Below are positions 51,215-62,240 of a DNA stretch of 64,000 nt, in pieces. A model generated the notes under the pieces. That model was given only the letters and a program-made list of their open reading frames with translations. It ran no database searches and had not been told where the DNA came from. A program made the position numbers and the translations under genes. Positions within the stretch are counted from its first letter, which is position 1. Every line of letters starts with the position of its first letter. The stretch comes from Rachicladosporium sp. CCFEE 5018 (Eukaryota > Ascomycota > Dothideomycetes > Cladosporiales > Cladosporiaceae): positions 62,001 through 126,000 of the forward strand of contig KZ111142.1 in the NCBI GenBank assembly GCA_002077045.2, read 5' to 3'.

Positions 51215-52828
51215 TCACGCCGTCACCTTCTTCCCCAACACACTAGGATCCGCCTTTATATTCGCGTCCCCCTTCCCAGCCGCAAGCAACACATTAATCA
51301 ACCCCACGAGCTCAGGCTCCAGATTCGCCCCTAGAGCCGTAGGACTCAGAGCGTCGTTGTCAATCGTATCCTGGCTGCAGCCTGGCGTCGTCGTACCCGC
51401 GAAAGCCGATTGTACGAAGGCCATAGCGCCGGGGAAACCGAGGATCTCTGTTGTGGCGTGGCCGCCGGCTGCAACTGTTGTGAAGTGGACGGAGGCACCG
51501 TAGGAGCACCAGGAGTTGAAGAGAGTTGTGGCGTTGGAGTAGGGTATGATTTCATCCTGGGTTTTGTTAGCAAGGGACTTTGTGCATTGTGAAACATGGG
51601 ACGTGCCATCGGTGCGTGAAACATATACACGGGGGCTGTGGGCGTTTCGTTACGGTTTCTGGTAAATAAAGTTAGCAGAAGACCGGTAAGGGAGATCGTA
51701 GGACGGGGACATACACGCCCATCGTCTGCTGGCGGAGAACGGACTGAATTGTCGGCTCATTCTGCACATCTCGGCCGTACGTCTGGAAGGATGGCGCCCT
51801 GATGGACTGCCCGGCGAAAGTTAATATGTTTTCGGCCCCACAGATCTGTTTAGCAAGCGCGAGCACGCTTTTGCCGTATGTCGTGAGGTAGCGAACGTAT
51901 ACGGGCTACGAAAGCCGAACTGTCAGCTGATACCCTTCCGTGAGACTCGCACAGCCTACTCACATCAAGCTGCTTAGCATAAGAACTGGGCGCGTCAAGA
52001 CCAGCCAGCGCCTGTGGCAGGAAACCAGCAAAGAGCGTGCCATCGATGAAAAGTGCAGTACCAGTGAGATTCGCAGGCGTACCGCCCATAGCCCAACCAT
52101 TGATGTTCAACTCCTTCGCATACGTAGGCTGAAGACCAGCAGCCCAGCCAGTAGCAATCGCGCCTCCAGAGTAGCCGTATCCAACAATCTTAGGTGAGCT
52201 GGTAGACAGGCCGAGAGTACTTTTGAAGTTGATGACAGCACGCATACTATCCAGCGTTCCATACCCAGCCAGTCGTCCAGCGCCAAAAGTAGCATCCGGA
52301 CCTTCATAGTCCGCCGAGGAGACGATGTAGCCGCTCTGTAGATAGGACTGCAGTAGGAAGTACTCCGCCGACGAGATCAGGTCGATCTGGGGTGAGCCGA
52401 GGAGGTAGTTGTAGCTCGGATCACAGACACCAGAGCGTGCCGCTCCATCATAGGCGGTCTGGAAAGAGACGAAGCGGTCGGTTAGGGCGTTCGTAGGCTT
52501 GAAGACTGTCGTTACGTCTGCGATGGCTGAGCCGTCGACGGCGCGGGTGCGATAGAGGAGCTGCCATGCTTGGACGGGGTCTGGGATGAGACCGAGGAAT
52601 CTGACGGTGCATGCGATCAATTGACTACAAACAAGTATCCAAGGCGGGGAGTATCACTCACGCGGTCTGGACCCTTCGTGTGCGTAGGATTGCGCCTGGT
52701 GCTGTGGCAGCGAAGCCAGCCGGCGGTGCGTAGAATGGATCAAGAGCTGGAACCACCAATTGCGCGGCAACCAAAGATATCGAGAGGAATGAAGCGAAGA
52801 GCACACTAAGAGACTTGTAGTTCGCCAT
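51215..52828 (-). CDS. Secreted lipase of the fungal LIP (CalA-like) family
   Basis: Extracellular triacylglycerol/ester hydrolase. Five exons: 52828-52662, 52600-51964, 51905-51715, 51658-51607 and 51556-51215, giving 462 aa. The signal peptide MANYKSLSVLFASFLSISLV is followed by AAQ. The catalytic triad is visible: Ser200 in GYGYSGGAIATG, Asp350 opening exon 5 (DEIIPYSN) and His382 (AAGGHATTE). Introns 1-3 are GT-AG (61, 58, 56 bases). Intron 4 (51557-51606) must be GC-AG to keep the frame from HAPM into DEIIPY. No neighbouring gene suggests a pathway. Confidence 0.88.
51557..51606 (-). other. Non-canonical GC-AG intron in lipase gene
   Basis: 50 bases, donor ATG|GCACGT, perfect branch GCTAAC and acceptor CCCAG. 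It joins HAPM to the conserved DEIIPY block in phase 0. No GT donor nearby gives an open frame with this acceptor. Confidence 0.75.
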
Positions 52829-54722
52829 GCTTGACAAGAAATGGGAAAGCGGAATAGCAATACTTGGTCGACACTTTGACGAACTCCCACGACGTCCATA
52901 CAGCTCACCTATATGGCTTGTTGACCGATATCAAACCCCTCATCGGAGGTGCTTCAAACATGACAGCGCCAGGTAGAGTAGCGCGCCGTTGGGTTTGCTT
53001 GGTATGCCCAAGTGAAGGCTAAAACGCCACTATAACTCCGTGCCTCGGCTTGGGCTTCGGGACGTCAAGCTCCCGATACTTCATTGTAGTAGCTATGGCG
53101 AGCATAGTCCGAAGCGAGCACTTGAGTTTCGTTTGGTGCACATGCACATGCCCTGCAGCTACTGATGTTATGCGTAGGTTCCCACCAGTCGGAACCCGGA
53201 TAGGTTTTTGTCGTGGAGGAGCTACGTCCGTACAGTAGTCGGTCCATTTTTGCTGGTGAGATGCTGTAAATATGGTCTACTATGAGAAATAGCTAGAAAG
53301 AAGTGTCATCCATCAGTTTGGCCGGAATTATGGTGGTCAGAGGGTTCTGGACGTCGTTACGAGAGCGTAGACTATCGACTTCACATTGTTGAGAGATACA
53401 GCTCTAGCAGAGACACTCAGTATTAGCAGCGCCTGGCAAGTCCATGGGGCCTCGCCCGATCGTCAAGGCTCATCTGATCCGCATGGAATTGTAGCCCAAC
53501 TGTTGCCCGTTCATCATCCAGTGAGTAGGCATGTATGGCCATGAGAGGGTGATTTTCGACGTCATCCGGTACCAGGAGTGGTCAGTATACTCGAAGCGGA
53601 CAAGTGCTAAACATGTAGAACCATACTGTACCTGAAGCTAGATGAAGTGATCTCCTTGGGGCAATAGCCAATGCCAGATGAAAGTTCATCCAAGGCTGGC
53701 AAGCTTTTCACACAACTCCCTCCACGGATGACCTAGCACCCGGCCTTACGTGTTTGATTGTGCGAGAGTCCAGAGGTGGGCATCTCCACGATACTACAGT
53801 GGATTCGAGCTGGGCCTTTCCAATTTTGTCTCCGGATGGGCACAAACTTCTAGATCAGCGCCAGCGCCAGGCGCCCAGGCGGCGTCGGGTGTGGAGAGAA
53901 CGACAAGCACATTGCTGCTCCAGCGGTGCCAAAGTTCGGTTTGTCGTAGTAAGGTCTTGGAAGTCCGGCGCTCTCTGTGAAGCAGTTATGTCTTATTTTC
54001 AGCAGACCGCTTAGTCTGCAATAGCGCAAGCAACTTCAATTGTGCATCGAGATGGACCCAAGTACGTAGTGAGATACGACTCCAGGAGCTGTGGGCTATG
54101 ATACACTAAGGAGGATCCTGCAAGAGTCGATTCGTCCATAGATTCTTGTTCTTCGCTTCCCGTTCCTCGAGAAGTCGTGCATCAGATCGAACATTTTGCT
54201 CCAGTGACGATTACCCAATGCTGCGTCTACATCTCGGCTTCGACCTTCGATGTTCTCACATGAGGACGCAGTCCACAGCAGCCTGCTCCGCGCGTGCCAC
54301 ATACACATGGCGCAGTGATGCAGTCGTACTCGCCACGCCGCATTGCGAAGGCCAGACCATGTCTTGGCGAAGCCGTGCTCAGCTTGACTCAATCACGACC
54401 ACAGCCCACGTCGCGATCATTACTGAGGCCAGATCGCACCGTCGCATAGGCAGAGGCGGTGCTGTGTCTTGGCTCGACCGATAAGAGACAGTACATGCGA
54501 ATACAGAAGGTGAGAGAAGCAAACGTCCATCGCTGCTGCCGACATCACGTCCGCGACTTGCCGCCGACTGCGCCTCATTGTGCATACACTTGATAGCCAG
54601 ACTCCCAAGCACCAGTAGGTAGGGAATTTCTTGTACTAGCATCGAAGCCCTCTGTTATTTGTCCAGTACTCTGGTGCGAAAGATCATCCATCCGAGCGAC
54701 TTCATCAGACAACATAGCGATC
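52829..54722. other. Largest gene-free stretch (1.9 kb)
   Basis: Between the lipase start and RCN1, both of which read outward, so it holds two promoters. Short ORFs on both strands (the longest ~112 codons, 54146-54484) have no recognisable product. No tRNA, repeat or terminal inverted repeat was seen. Confidence 0.45.
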
Positions 54723-55514
54723 ATGGCAATGGACCTCTCAACGCCACCCTCCACCTCCCCACCGCGCTCAAGGCGACAATCACCAAACCTATCAATCGAC
54801 CTCTCAGACCTCCCACCTCTGATCACACCTTCTCCACCGAGCAACACATTACTCATCACCAACCTCGCCTCCCTCGACATCTTCGCGCCCGAGAACCTCC
54901 AATCAATCCAAGCAGCCCTTATCGCCCAGGCACCTTTGTATTCGTTCAGCCCACTGAAGAGCTTCCGAAGGATCATAGTCACATTCTACAGCACCGAAGA
55001 TGCAATTGCCATGCGAAAGGCGCTGGATGGCGAGACGGTGTTGGGAAACAGAGTACGAGTCTACTTCGGTCAAGAAACGCGAATAAATCCCGAGGACCAG
55101 CATTTGCATTTGCCCAAAGCGGATCGGCTGTTCTTTATATCGCCGCCGCCGAGCCCGCCTATGGGGTGGGAGATGCGCGACGAGGGTCCTCCAAACAAGG
55201 AAGTACACGCCGAAGATCTCGCCTCCGCGCTCGCAAAACTTCACGCAAGGCCAGGGCCGGAGGATGCGATGGACGAGGACGACCCAGCGATCGCGAAGAA
55301 CAACGGGTTCGGGCAGCCGAGGGTGAAGACTGGGAGGGGAAGGAGCGGGACGGGGACGGTCGTGTTTGACCCAGCGGATCATGGGGATTCGCCTGGGTTG
55401 CCGGCGATAAGCGTGGAAGACACGACGGAGAGTCCGGACGAGGATGAGGATATGGGGGACAAGAAGATATTCGCACATACTAGTCGGCCGCCGGTGGAGT
55501 TGATGGAGAGTTGA
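54723..55514 (+). CDS. RCN1: Calcipressin (regulator of calcineurin)
   Basis: 263 aa, single exon. An RRM-like N-terminal domain (~40-117; NTLLITNLASLDIF, then RRIIVTFYSTEDAI) is followed by the calcipressin signature LFFISPPPSPPMGWE (~137-151), the Ser-Pro motif phosphorylated in the family. The C-terminus HTSRPPVELMES carries the conserved RPPVELM segment. Calcipressins bind and modulate calcineurin in Ca2+ signalling. A Thr/Glu/Asp-rich region (~235-248) precedes the C-terminus. Confidence 0.92.
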   Translation: MAMDLSTPPSTSPPRSRRQSPNLSIDLSDLPPLITPSPPSNTLLITNLASLDIFAPENLQSIQAALIAQAPLYSFSPLKSFRRIIVTFYSTEDAIAMRKALDGETVLGNRVRVYFGQETRINPEDQHLHLPKADRLFFISPPPSPPMGWEMRDEGPPNKEVHAEDLASALAKLHARPGPEDAMDEDDPAIAKNNGFGQPRVKTGRGRSGTGTVVFDPADHGDSPGLPAISVEDTTESPDEDEDMGDKKIFAHTSRPPVELMES

Positions 55515-56189
55515 GGATGGTCTCGAGTGGCGAATGTTTCGTGGAGCGGGCAGTAGGATGGATAGGGGTATAGCATGGGTGTTGCATCTGACAGCGTTCA
55601 TAGCGAGGTACTTGCTTCTCACGTCAAAGCACCTTGTTGGGCCTGGAGACATCAAGGCGCATGCCAGATTTAGGAATCAAAAGAACGGATTTCTATGCAC
55701 GACCCTCCATTGTTGCACGGGTTTGTGCTTCCTTTGTCAGGCTCACGAATTCGCCGAGTGACTCCTTCAAGCCGTCTATCAGCGCCATCCTTCCAAGATA
55801 CAGTCCTCGCTGGATATCAGGCCTCTAATCGAAGTCCTGCCTTGCACTAATACACGTAGGCTGTAAGGTAGCTCATATCGGTTGGACCCTTGTTCTGCAC
55901 CCCGCCATGGTCAAAGTGGACGTGGGGGTCCGGCATAGAGTCATCCATTGGAAATTTGATCTCGCGGGCGAATGTAAGCTACCTTAACAGTCTCACATTT
56001 CCACAAATCCCCCTCTTACTAAACACCACCTCTACTCATCACAGACCAGAACTTCCCTCTCCATTCTGATCCCGATTGTTATCGTTCCATAGTCCCGAAA
56101 GCCAACACACCGAACACTCCCGACGACACCTCTACGAAACTCAGCAGACCTGAACTCTCACAAAGAGACTCCACAAATAACCATCCACC
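55515..56189 (+). promoter_or_regulatory. Upstream region of TRP5 with two TGACTC cores
   Basis: 675 bases. TGACTC occurs at 55759-55764 and, inverted, GAGTCA at 55938-55943. These are core matches to the Gcn4/CPC1 amino-acid-starvation site, ~430 and ~250 bases before the ATG. A pyrimidine-rich leader lies just before the start. Two six-base matches in 675 bases can occur by chance. Confidence 0.35.
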
Positions 56190-58553
56190 ATGGAGGGCAT
56201 CAAATCCGCCTTCGCGCGCGCGAAACGCGAGTCCCGCCCCGCCCTCGTAACCTACACAACAGCCGGCTACCCAACCATAGCCTCGACCTCGCAGACGCTC
56301 CTCGCTATGGAAGCCGGCGGCGCAGATATAATCGAGCTCGGCACGCCCTTCACAGACCCTATAGCCGACGGCCCCACGATCCAGTCCGCAAATACCATCT
56401 CTCTGCAGAACGGCACAACCACGAGAGACTGCTTGCAGATTGTGCGGGATGCACGGAAGGAAGGGCTGAGAGCGCCGGTGCTGTTGATGGGGTATTATAA
56501 CCCGCTACTGGCGTATGGCGAGGAGAGGATGCTGCAGGATGCTAAGGAGGCGGGGGTGAATGGGTTTATTATGGTTGATTTGCCGCCTGAGGAGGCTGTG
56601 AGGTTTCGTGGGCATTGTACTAATTATGGGTTGAGTTACGTGCCACTTATTGCGCCGGCGACGTCGGAGAAGAGGATGAAGTTGCTGTGTAGTATTGCGG
56701 ACTCGTTCATCTATGTTGTGTCGCGCATGGGGGTTACGGGTGCGACTGGGGCACTGAGCAGTGGACTGCCGGATCTGCTGGAGAAGGTGCATAAGTTCAG
56801 CAAGGGCGTACCGGCGGCTGTCGGCTTTGGTGTGAGCACGAGGGAGCACTTTGTGGAAGTTGGAAATGTGGCGGAGGGTGTTGTCATTGGAAGTCAGATC
56901 ATCAACACATTGAAGAACGCCCCTGAGGGTGAGGGACCGAAGGCTGTTGAGGAGTACTGCTACAGTATTACGCACAGGCGGAATGCGAAGGTGTCTGTGA
57001 ATGGGCATGTGAATGGTGAGGCGAATGGCGAGTCAAACGGCACGAACGGACATAGCAACGGTGAGACGAACGGCAGCAATGGCACAGCAGTCAATGGCCA
57101 TGCGATAAGTACGGACGCCAATCCGAAGGGTGACGGCAGCGGCTGGATCAAGAAGTCAAACGGCGAGGCACCGAAGGAAATCTCTACCGAAGACCCTACG
57201 GAGAAGCCAGCAAGCGAAAGTGATCCCTCGAACGGCGTCGTCCACGTCGATGCAGTGGTCAAGGAACCTTCTGGGCCCAACATCGTGGACCAGCTCGAAG
57301 CCCTGAACACAGATGAGCCGGACCCGGAACTGATGCCACAACGCTTCGGCCAGTTCGGAGGCCAGTACGTTCCGGAGTCACTCATGGACTGTCTCTCAGA
57401 ACTTGAGAAAGGCTTCGAATCTGCTCGGAACGATCCGAAATTCTGGGAGGAGTTCAAGTCCTTCTACCCTTACATGTCACGGCCGTCCTCCCTGCACAAG
57501 TCGGATCGCCTGACTGACTACGTCCGACAACACTGCCCCAAAGGCAAAGGAGCAAACATCTACCTCAAGCGCGAAGACCTCAACCACACGGGAAGCCACA
57601 AGATCAACAACGCAATGGGTCAGGTCTTGCTAGCACGAAGACTTGGCAAGACAGCCATCATCGCCGAAACAGGAGCCGGACAACACGGCGTAGCGACTGC
57701 CACAGTGTGCGCACGCTTCGGCATGAAGTGCACGATCTTCATGGGTGCTGAGGACGTGCGACGACAGGCGCTGAATGTCTTCCGGATTAAGCTGCTAGGT
57801 GCCTCCGTGGTGGCTGTGGAAGCTGGAACAAGGACGCTTAGAGACGCCGTCAACGAGGCCATGAGATCGTGGGTCACTTTATTGGCCGATACGCACTACA
57901 TAATAGGCTCAGCGATCGGGCCCCACCCATTCCCGACCATCGTGCGGACATTCCAGTCCGTAATCGGCCAGGAGACGAAAGAGCAAATGAAAGAGCTCAC
58001 AGGGCGTCTCCCCGACGCAGTAGTAGCCTGCGTGGGCGGAGGGAGCAATGCCGCGGGGATGTTTGCGCCGTTCGCCGAAGACCAGAGCGTGAAGCTGCTT
58101 GGTGTCGAGGCCGGGGGTGACGGCATAGAGACAAGTCGCCATTCTGCTACGCTTTCTGGCGGCAAACCGGGAGTTTTGCATGGAGTAAGAACGTACATTC
58201 TGCAGAATGCTGAGGGTCAGATCACGGATACGCATTCCGTGTCCGCTGGTCTTGATTACCCTGGTGTTGGACCGGAGTTGAGTGGGTGGAAAGACAGCGA
58301 GAGGGCGAAATTTATTGCTGCGACGGACGCGGAGGCGTTCATCGGGTTCAAATTGCTATCTGAGCTCGAGGGCATCATCCCTGCGCTTGAGACAGCACAT
58401 GCTGTCTTCGGCGCTATCGAACTTGCCAAGACGATGGAAGAGCACGAAAACATCGTCATCAACCTTTCTGGCAGAGGTGACAAGGATGTGCAGAGCGTGG
58501 CGGAGGAGCTGCCGGTCATTGGGCCGAAGATTGGGTGGGATTTGAGGTTCTAG
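56190..58553 (+). CDS. TRP5: Bifunctional tryptophan synthase (alpha-beta fusion)
   Basis: Last step of tryptophan synthesis: the alpha part cleaves indole-3-glycerol phosphate and the beta part joins indole to serine with PLP. 787 aa, single exon. The alpha domain (~1-262) has the catalytic pair Glu49 (IIELGTP) and Asp60 (PIADGPT). The beta domain (~381-787) has FGQFGGQYVPE, PLP Lys471 in HTGSHKINNAMGQ, ETGAGQHGVATA and the phosphate loop GGGSNAAG. Between them lies a ~115-residue low-complexity linker rich in Asn-Gly repeats. The whole protein is ~80 residues longer than the yeast enzyme, and the extra length is in the linker. Confidence 0.96.
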   Translation: MEGIKSAFARAKRESRPALVTYTTAGYPTIASTSQTLLAMEAGGADIIELGTPFTDPIADGPTIQSANTISLQNGTTTRDCLQIVRDARKEGLRAPVLLMGYYNPLLAYGEERMLQDAKEAGVNGFIMVDLPPEEAVRFRGHCTNYGLSYVPLIAPATSEKRMKLLCSIADSFIYVVSRMGVTGATGALSSGLPDLLEKVHKFSKGVPAAVGFGVSTREHFVEVGNVAEGVVIGSQIINTLKNAPEGEGPKAVEEYCYSITHRRNAKVSVNGHVNGEANGESNGTNGHSNGETNGSNGTAVNGHAISTDANPKGDGSGWIKKSNGEAPKEISTEDPTEKPASESDPSNGVVHVDAVVKEPSGPNIVDQLEALNTDEPDPELMPQRFGQFGGQYVPESLMDCLSELEKGFESARNDPKFWEEFKSFYPYMSRPSSLHKSDRLTDYVRQHCPKGKGANIYLKREDLNHTGSHKINNAMGQVLLARRLGKTAIIAETGAGQHGVATATVCARFGMKCTIFMGAEDVRRQALNVFRIKLLGASVVAVEAGTRTLRDAVNEAMRSWVTLLADTHYIIGSAIGPHPFPTIVRTFQSVIGQETKEQMKELTGRLPDAVVACVGGGSNAAGMFAPFAEDQSVKLLGVEAGGDGIETSRHSATLSGGKPGVLHGVRTYILQNAEGQITDTHSVSAGLDYPGVGPELSGWKDSERAKFIAATDAEAFIGFKLLSELEGIIPALETAHAVFGAIELAKTMEEHENIVINLSGRGDKDVQSVAEELPVIGPKIGWDLRF
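57000..57110 (+). repeat. Asn-Gly-rich coding repeat in TRP5 linker
   Basis: Irregular repeats of AAYGG-type codon pairs encode NGHVNGEANGESNGTNGHSN and continue to VNGHA. Low complexity, in frame, with no stop. Confidence 0.75.
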
Positions 58554-59273
58554 AGGAAGGTTTCGTTGGAGATATGGAGAGAGAATGAATGACAATATGG
58601 GGGCTGCCGTCCTGCAGCCATGAACAGGGGTTCAGACTTCATCGGGATAGATCTGTCCGGCGAGCCAAAGACTCGATTGGAGCTATGTAAGTACTACAAA
58701 TCCAGGCGTCTGAGCGCACACTTCACTTCGATCCCGAGTCCTCCCTTCTTGATTGCACCATAGTGCGCGTGTCGAGGTGGTTGGCCATCGTCGGCTTCAG
58801 TCACTTGCCATTTCGCTGGCCCCTCCCATATCCAGTGACCAGGCCTGAGCTACCACGTACTGCGTCACTGTCGCTGTCTCGCTCTCGCGGCGTCGTTGAG
58901 AGGAAGCCTTGCGGTGGCCATGAACGCGGGAGATTCACCTCCGCGGTTATCAGCTACGCTGCCTATGCGTCCACTGGCTCCGTTGCCACGATGGATCCGT
59001 CGATGCTGAGATGCAGGGAGTTCTGAATACCTGGGGTTGGAGGAGTGAGCTTGGCGTCGCGAACCCGCCAACATGTCCTTGCTAGAGACAGGTCGAGGCC
59101 GCCATGCCGTCGGCGAGACCTTCAACAGGTCGGATTGCACGGCGGAATGAGCATGCGCCGAGGTGAGGCCCGCTACTTGGAACGCCTCTGCTATGGCGAG
59201 CGAGCGTACTTTCCCATTCGATGTATCAATGTTCGGCTACGTGCAGCCATTTCAGTCCTATTACCAATACCCT
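58554..59273. other. Intergenic between TRP5 and small membrane protein gene
   Basis: 720 bases between two 3' ends; short ORFs only, nothing recognised. Confidence 0.45.
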
Positions 59274-59645
59274 TCACGTCTTCCCCTCCCTCATCTCCTG
59301 CTGCTTGACGTCGCCCGTCATGGCCGCCACTCCATCATTTGGCTTGCCACTTCCCCAAATCCGTTCCCTCAACTTCCACGCAAACCCCCCAGCCTTCCCA
59401 GGCGCCTTCAGCTCCTCAGCCGCTTGCATGAAATCACTCGCTATGGCCCTGCTGATGCTTGTGTCCTTGCTATCCTTCTTCGTGCTAGTATCGCCACTAT
59501 CCGTTACTACGAAACCCTCCATTCGCTTGCCGTCTCGCTCAGCGGCTTGCTTAGCCAGTTCCGGTCCCAGCGAGGTGTAGACTGTTAGGATTGCGAAGGC
59601 GGAGGCGGCGACGGTGCCGGCGAAGGCGTAGCCGCGACCAGACAT
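59274..59645 (-). CDS. Small single-pass membrane protein of unknown function
   Basis: 123 aa from ATG 59645 (MSGRGYAFAGTVAA). One hydrophobic helix is at ~7-26, followed by a charged, helical tail (ELAKQAAERDGKRMEGF, then AWKLRERIWGSG). The N-terminal Arg and a short helix could suit a mitochondrial inner-membrane protein, but I do not recognise the family. An upstream in-frame ATG at 59741 would add 32 Pro-rich residues and is less likely. It diverges from the GatC-like gene across 158 bases. Confidence 0.65.
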   Translation of the reverse strand: MSGRGYAFAGTVAASAFAILTVYTSLGPELAKQAAERDGKRMEGFVVTDSGDTSTKKDSKDTSISRAIASDFMQAAEELKAPGKAGGFAWKLRERIWGSGKPNDGVAAMTGDVKQQEMREGKT

Positions 59646-59803
59646 TGTGAGATTGGAGGGGTGATGGAGAGGAGGGGGGAGATAGATAAGGGGATGGATT
59701 GGAGTTGGGTGTCTTGGCGGGGACTTCACCTTGATGGTCAAGATGCACTGCGATTACTCGGTTTATGTACAGGGTGGATGTCTGTGTAGCGGCGCATAGC
59801 GGC

Positions 59804-60403
59804 ATGGCGCTCCAGTGTCTTCAGCTCCGCAGTGCCCTGCGCTGCAGGCCTATTCCATCACTCCGCCGCAATCTTACCCGCTTCAACTCCACCAACCCCT
59901 CCCCAATCGACGTCGCAGCCCTCCTCTCCAAGCCAACCTGGTCCGTCACCTCTCTACTCACCTCCGCCTCTCCATCCACCTCCACCACAACCTCAGCAAT
60001 TACCTCCAAACAACTCCATCACCTCCTCCGCCTTTCCGCCCTCCCACCCCCCGCCTCTGAAGCTGAAGTAAGTGGCCTCTTTGCCAGCTTGTCTCAACAC
60101 CTCCACTTCGTAAACGAGATTCAGAGTGTGGATACGACGGCTGTGGAGCCTTTGCAAGGACTGCGAGACGAGACGAAGCAAGGGGAGAAGGAGTCGGAGC
60201 TTGGGTTGGAGGCGCTGAAGGAGGCGTTGGGGAAGGAGAAAGTGGTTGGAAGGTATCATCGGAGGATCAGGAGGGTGCGGGATGGAGGGAAGGGGGAGGG
60301 AAGAGAGGGAGTGGAGAGGGAGATGGGAGACGTGATGGGTATGGCTGGGAAGAAAGTGGGGCGGTTCTTTATCGTTGAGGGGGGCAAGAAGGAGGGAGGA
60401 TGA
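59804..60403 (+). CDS. GatC-like subunit of mitochondrial Glu-tRNA(Gln) amidotransferase
   Basis: 199 aa from ATG 59804; the frame opens at 59765, but MALQCLQLRSALRCRPIPSL is a good presequence. The core LLSKPTWSVTSLL, KQLHHLLRLSALP and SLSQHLHFVNEIQSVDTTAV, followed by EPLQGLRDET, matches the GatC family, which stabilises GatA/GatB in converting Glu-tRNA(Gln) to Gln-tRNA(Gln) in mitochondria. A charged C-terminal extension ends RFFIVEGGKKEGG. The same region holds two other mitochondrial translation genes (GEP3 and L16). Confidence 0.8.
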   Translation: MALQCLQLRSALRCRPIPSLRRNLTRFNSTNPSPIDVAALLSKPTWSVTSLLTSASPSTSTTTSAITSKQLHHLLRLSALPPPASEAEVSGLFASLSQHLHFVNEIQSVDTTAVEPLQGLRDETKQGEKESELGLEALKEALGKEKVVGRYHRRIRRVRDGGKGEGREGVEREMGDVMGMAGKKVGRFFIVEGGKKEGG

Positions 60404-61497
60404 AGTCGAATGAGACGACCTTGAAACGGATGGCGCGAGACTGCTCAGTGGAAGGAGCACAAGGGACCAGCGTTGAAGGCGGACCATTCCAACGGTCGTC
60501 CAACGACCGACACCAGACAATCGCAAGACTATTCAACCGAAATCCAATGCATGAAAGGAAGTCTACAGCCTAACCTTGGGACGACCTGTGTTCGCGACCC
60601 CTGACACGCGCTTACTCGACACACCGCAACGCCGCGCAGTGGTCAGGAATTCCACTCTCGGCACGATATTCCACTTAAAGCACCGATCTGCATGATAACG
60701 CAGTCCAACAGTAGCCACCACTCAGACGAACGGCGGACTGATGTAAACCGATCTGGGCATTGCCAGTACTGGCATACTGGCGCCTGGACGTCAGCTATTG
60801 TGCTTCGTTCGACGATGGCTGTGCTGAAACTGCACAGACGCAGCAGCGCGCAACGGCAGTCACATGCAAAAGTACGCCACGGCGAGACGTTCAGCATGGG
60901 AAGCTTGGACGGGACAGAAGCGCAGCAGTGGCAAGGAAGAGATGTGTGGCGCGGGGTTCAGTGTCATGCATTGATACATAGTGCTCTAGCATACAGTAGT
61001 ATATACATCAAACTGCCGCCCCCTACATTGGATGATCCTTGCAATCGCACCCTTTGGTACGTCCCTGGACATCGAATGACATTGTCCCACGCCACTCACA
61101 TTGTACAAGCTTCTTCAGACGCAGCATCTGATGTGTTGACTCAAGCGTTGCACCAGCGCAGCGCCGGTATTCGTCTTTCCGCAAGACCGCTCCTCACGTT
61201 ACGCGACTTGCGGTGTTCGACTGTTCCGTAGCTTTGCCCTCTGAGGGGTCATGGCTAGCAAGCCTGATGTCTCTGCGTCGCGGCGACTCGGGCTTCCGCT
61301 GGAATGCACCGAGATCGAGAGCTCCTCGGTCTCTTGCGCGTGGAGTGCTCGTTCGTGAAAGGCATTGGCTCGATAGATCGAGGCAGAGCATGCGTTTGCC
61401 GACACGCTCATCAGTAGCAGCGGGACACTTCAGAGTCTTGCCACAGCCCAGCTCGAGCTCTTGATAGTACGGTGCTCTTCTCGTCGTAGAGGACAGC
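60404..61497. other. Intergenic between GatC-like and L16 genes
   Basis: About 1.1 kb between two 3' ends. An overlapping 179-codon frame (60692-61231) has no protein-like features. No RNA gene or repeat recognised. Confidence 0.45.
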
Positions 61498-62240
61498 TCA
61501 TGGCCCCGTCGTCGCCGGCAGCCTATCCGCCCCTGCCGCCACGCTCGGCACCGGCATCTCCGGCATCCTCGCCCTCCTCAAGCTCTCCTCCGTGACCCCG
61601 TTACTCAATTTCGTAATCCCCATAACAGCCGGATCCCCCTTCCTCACAAACTCCCACAAACCCGGTAACTTATTCCCCGCCATGCGAAACGCATCCCGCA
61701 CAACCTGCTCATGCACGTCTCCCTTTAGCTCAAACAAAATCTTACTGACATGCGGCCTGCAAGCCCAGTAATCGAAACTCCCCTTCCCCTTTCCCATCCG
61801 CTGATCGTTGCCGGAAGTGTAGACGCCGATGTTAGCAGCCACACGATGGTAGAGCCTGTACTTCGTCCCTCGGAGGCGCTTTTTTATGGTCTCGTCGGCG
61901 ATCTTTAGCTGCGATGCGGAGATGCGGCGGTCGTGGTCCAGGAGTCGTAGGCCGTAGTCGCCCCATACTAGGGTTGTGCCGCGTGTGCTGCCGCCTGTGG
62001 GGACGCGGGGCTTGCCTTTGCGGGATTTGGAGGATTCGCCGGCTTTGGGGGAGAGCCAGTCGAGGGTGCTGGGGGTGGAGGAGAAGGGGCGGAGGTTTGT
62101 TGGTATGAGGGAGTGGAAGAGACCTGGGGTGTTGTCAGCTCGGGGGAGGGGAGAGGTGGTGGAGGGGGGAACGCACAGCGAGGTCGCGGGGCGGAGAAGA
62201 TGTGGGAGGGGTGGAGGGGGGAGATGTGCTTGGCTGCCAT
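61498..62240 (-). CDS. MRPL16: Mitochondrial large-subunit ribosomal protein uL16m
   Basis: Exons 62240-62177 and 62123-61498, 229 aa; the intron is 53 bases (GTGCGT to CCCAG, branch CTGAC). The first exon gives MAAKHISPLHPSHIFSAPRP, a presequence. The L16 core includes RGTTLVWGDYGLRLLDHDRR, ADETIKKRLRG and the GNDQRMGKGKG motif at the tRNA-facing site, then VSKILFELKG and DAFRMAGNKLPG. Reading straight through the intron would remove the presequence. Confidence 0.92.

Noticed and set aside
49607..52828. OYE plus lipase as a secondary-metabolite cluster
   Set aside because: No polyketide, peptide or terpene backbone enzyme, transporter or regulator in the surrounding genes.
52829..54722. Mobile element or RNA gene in the largest gene-free stretch
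   Set aside because: No terminal repeats, transposase-like frame or tRNA-like fold was found by reading both strands.
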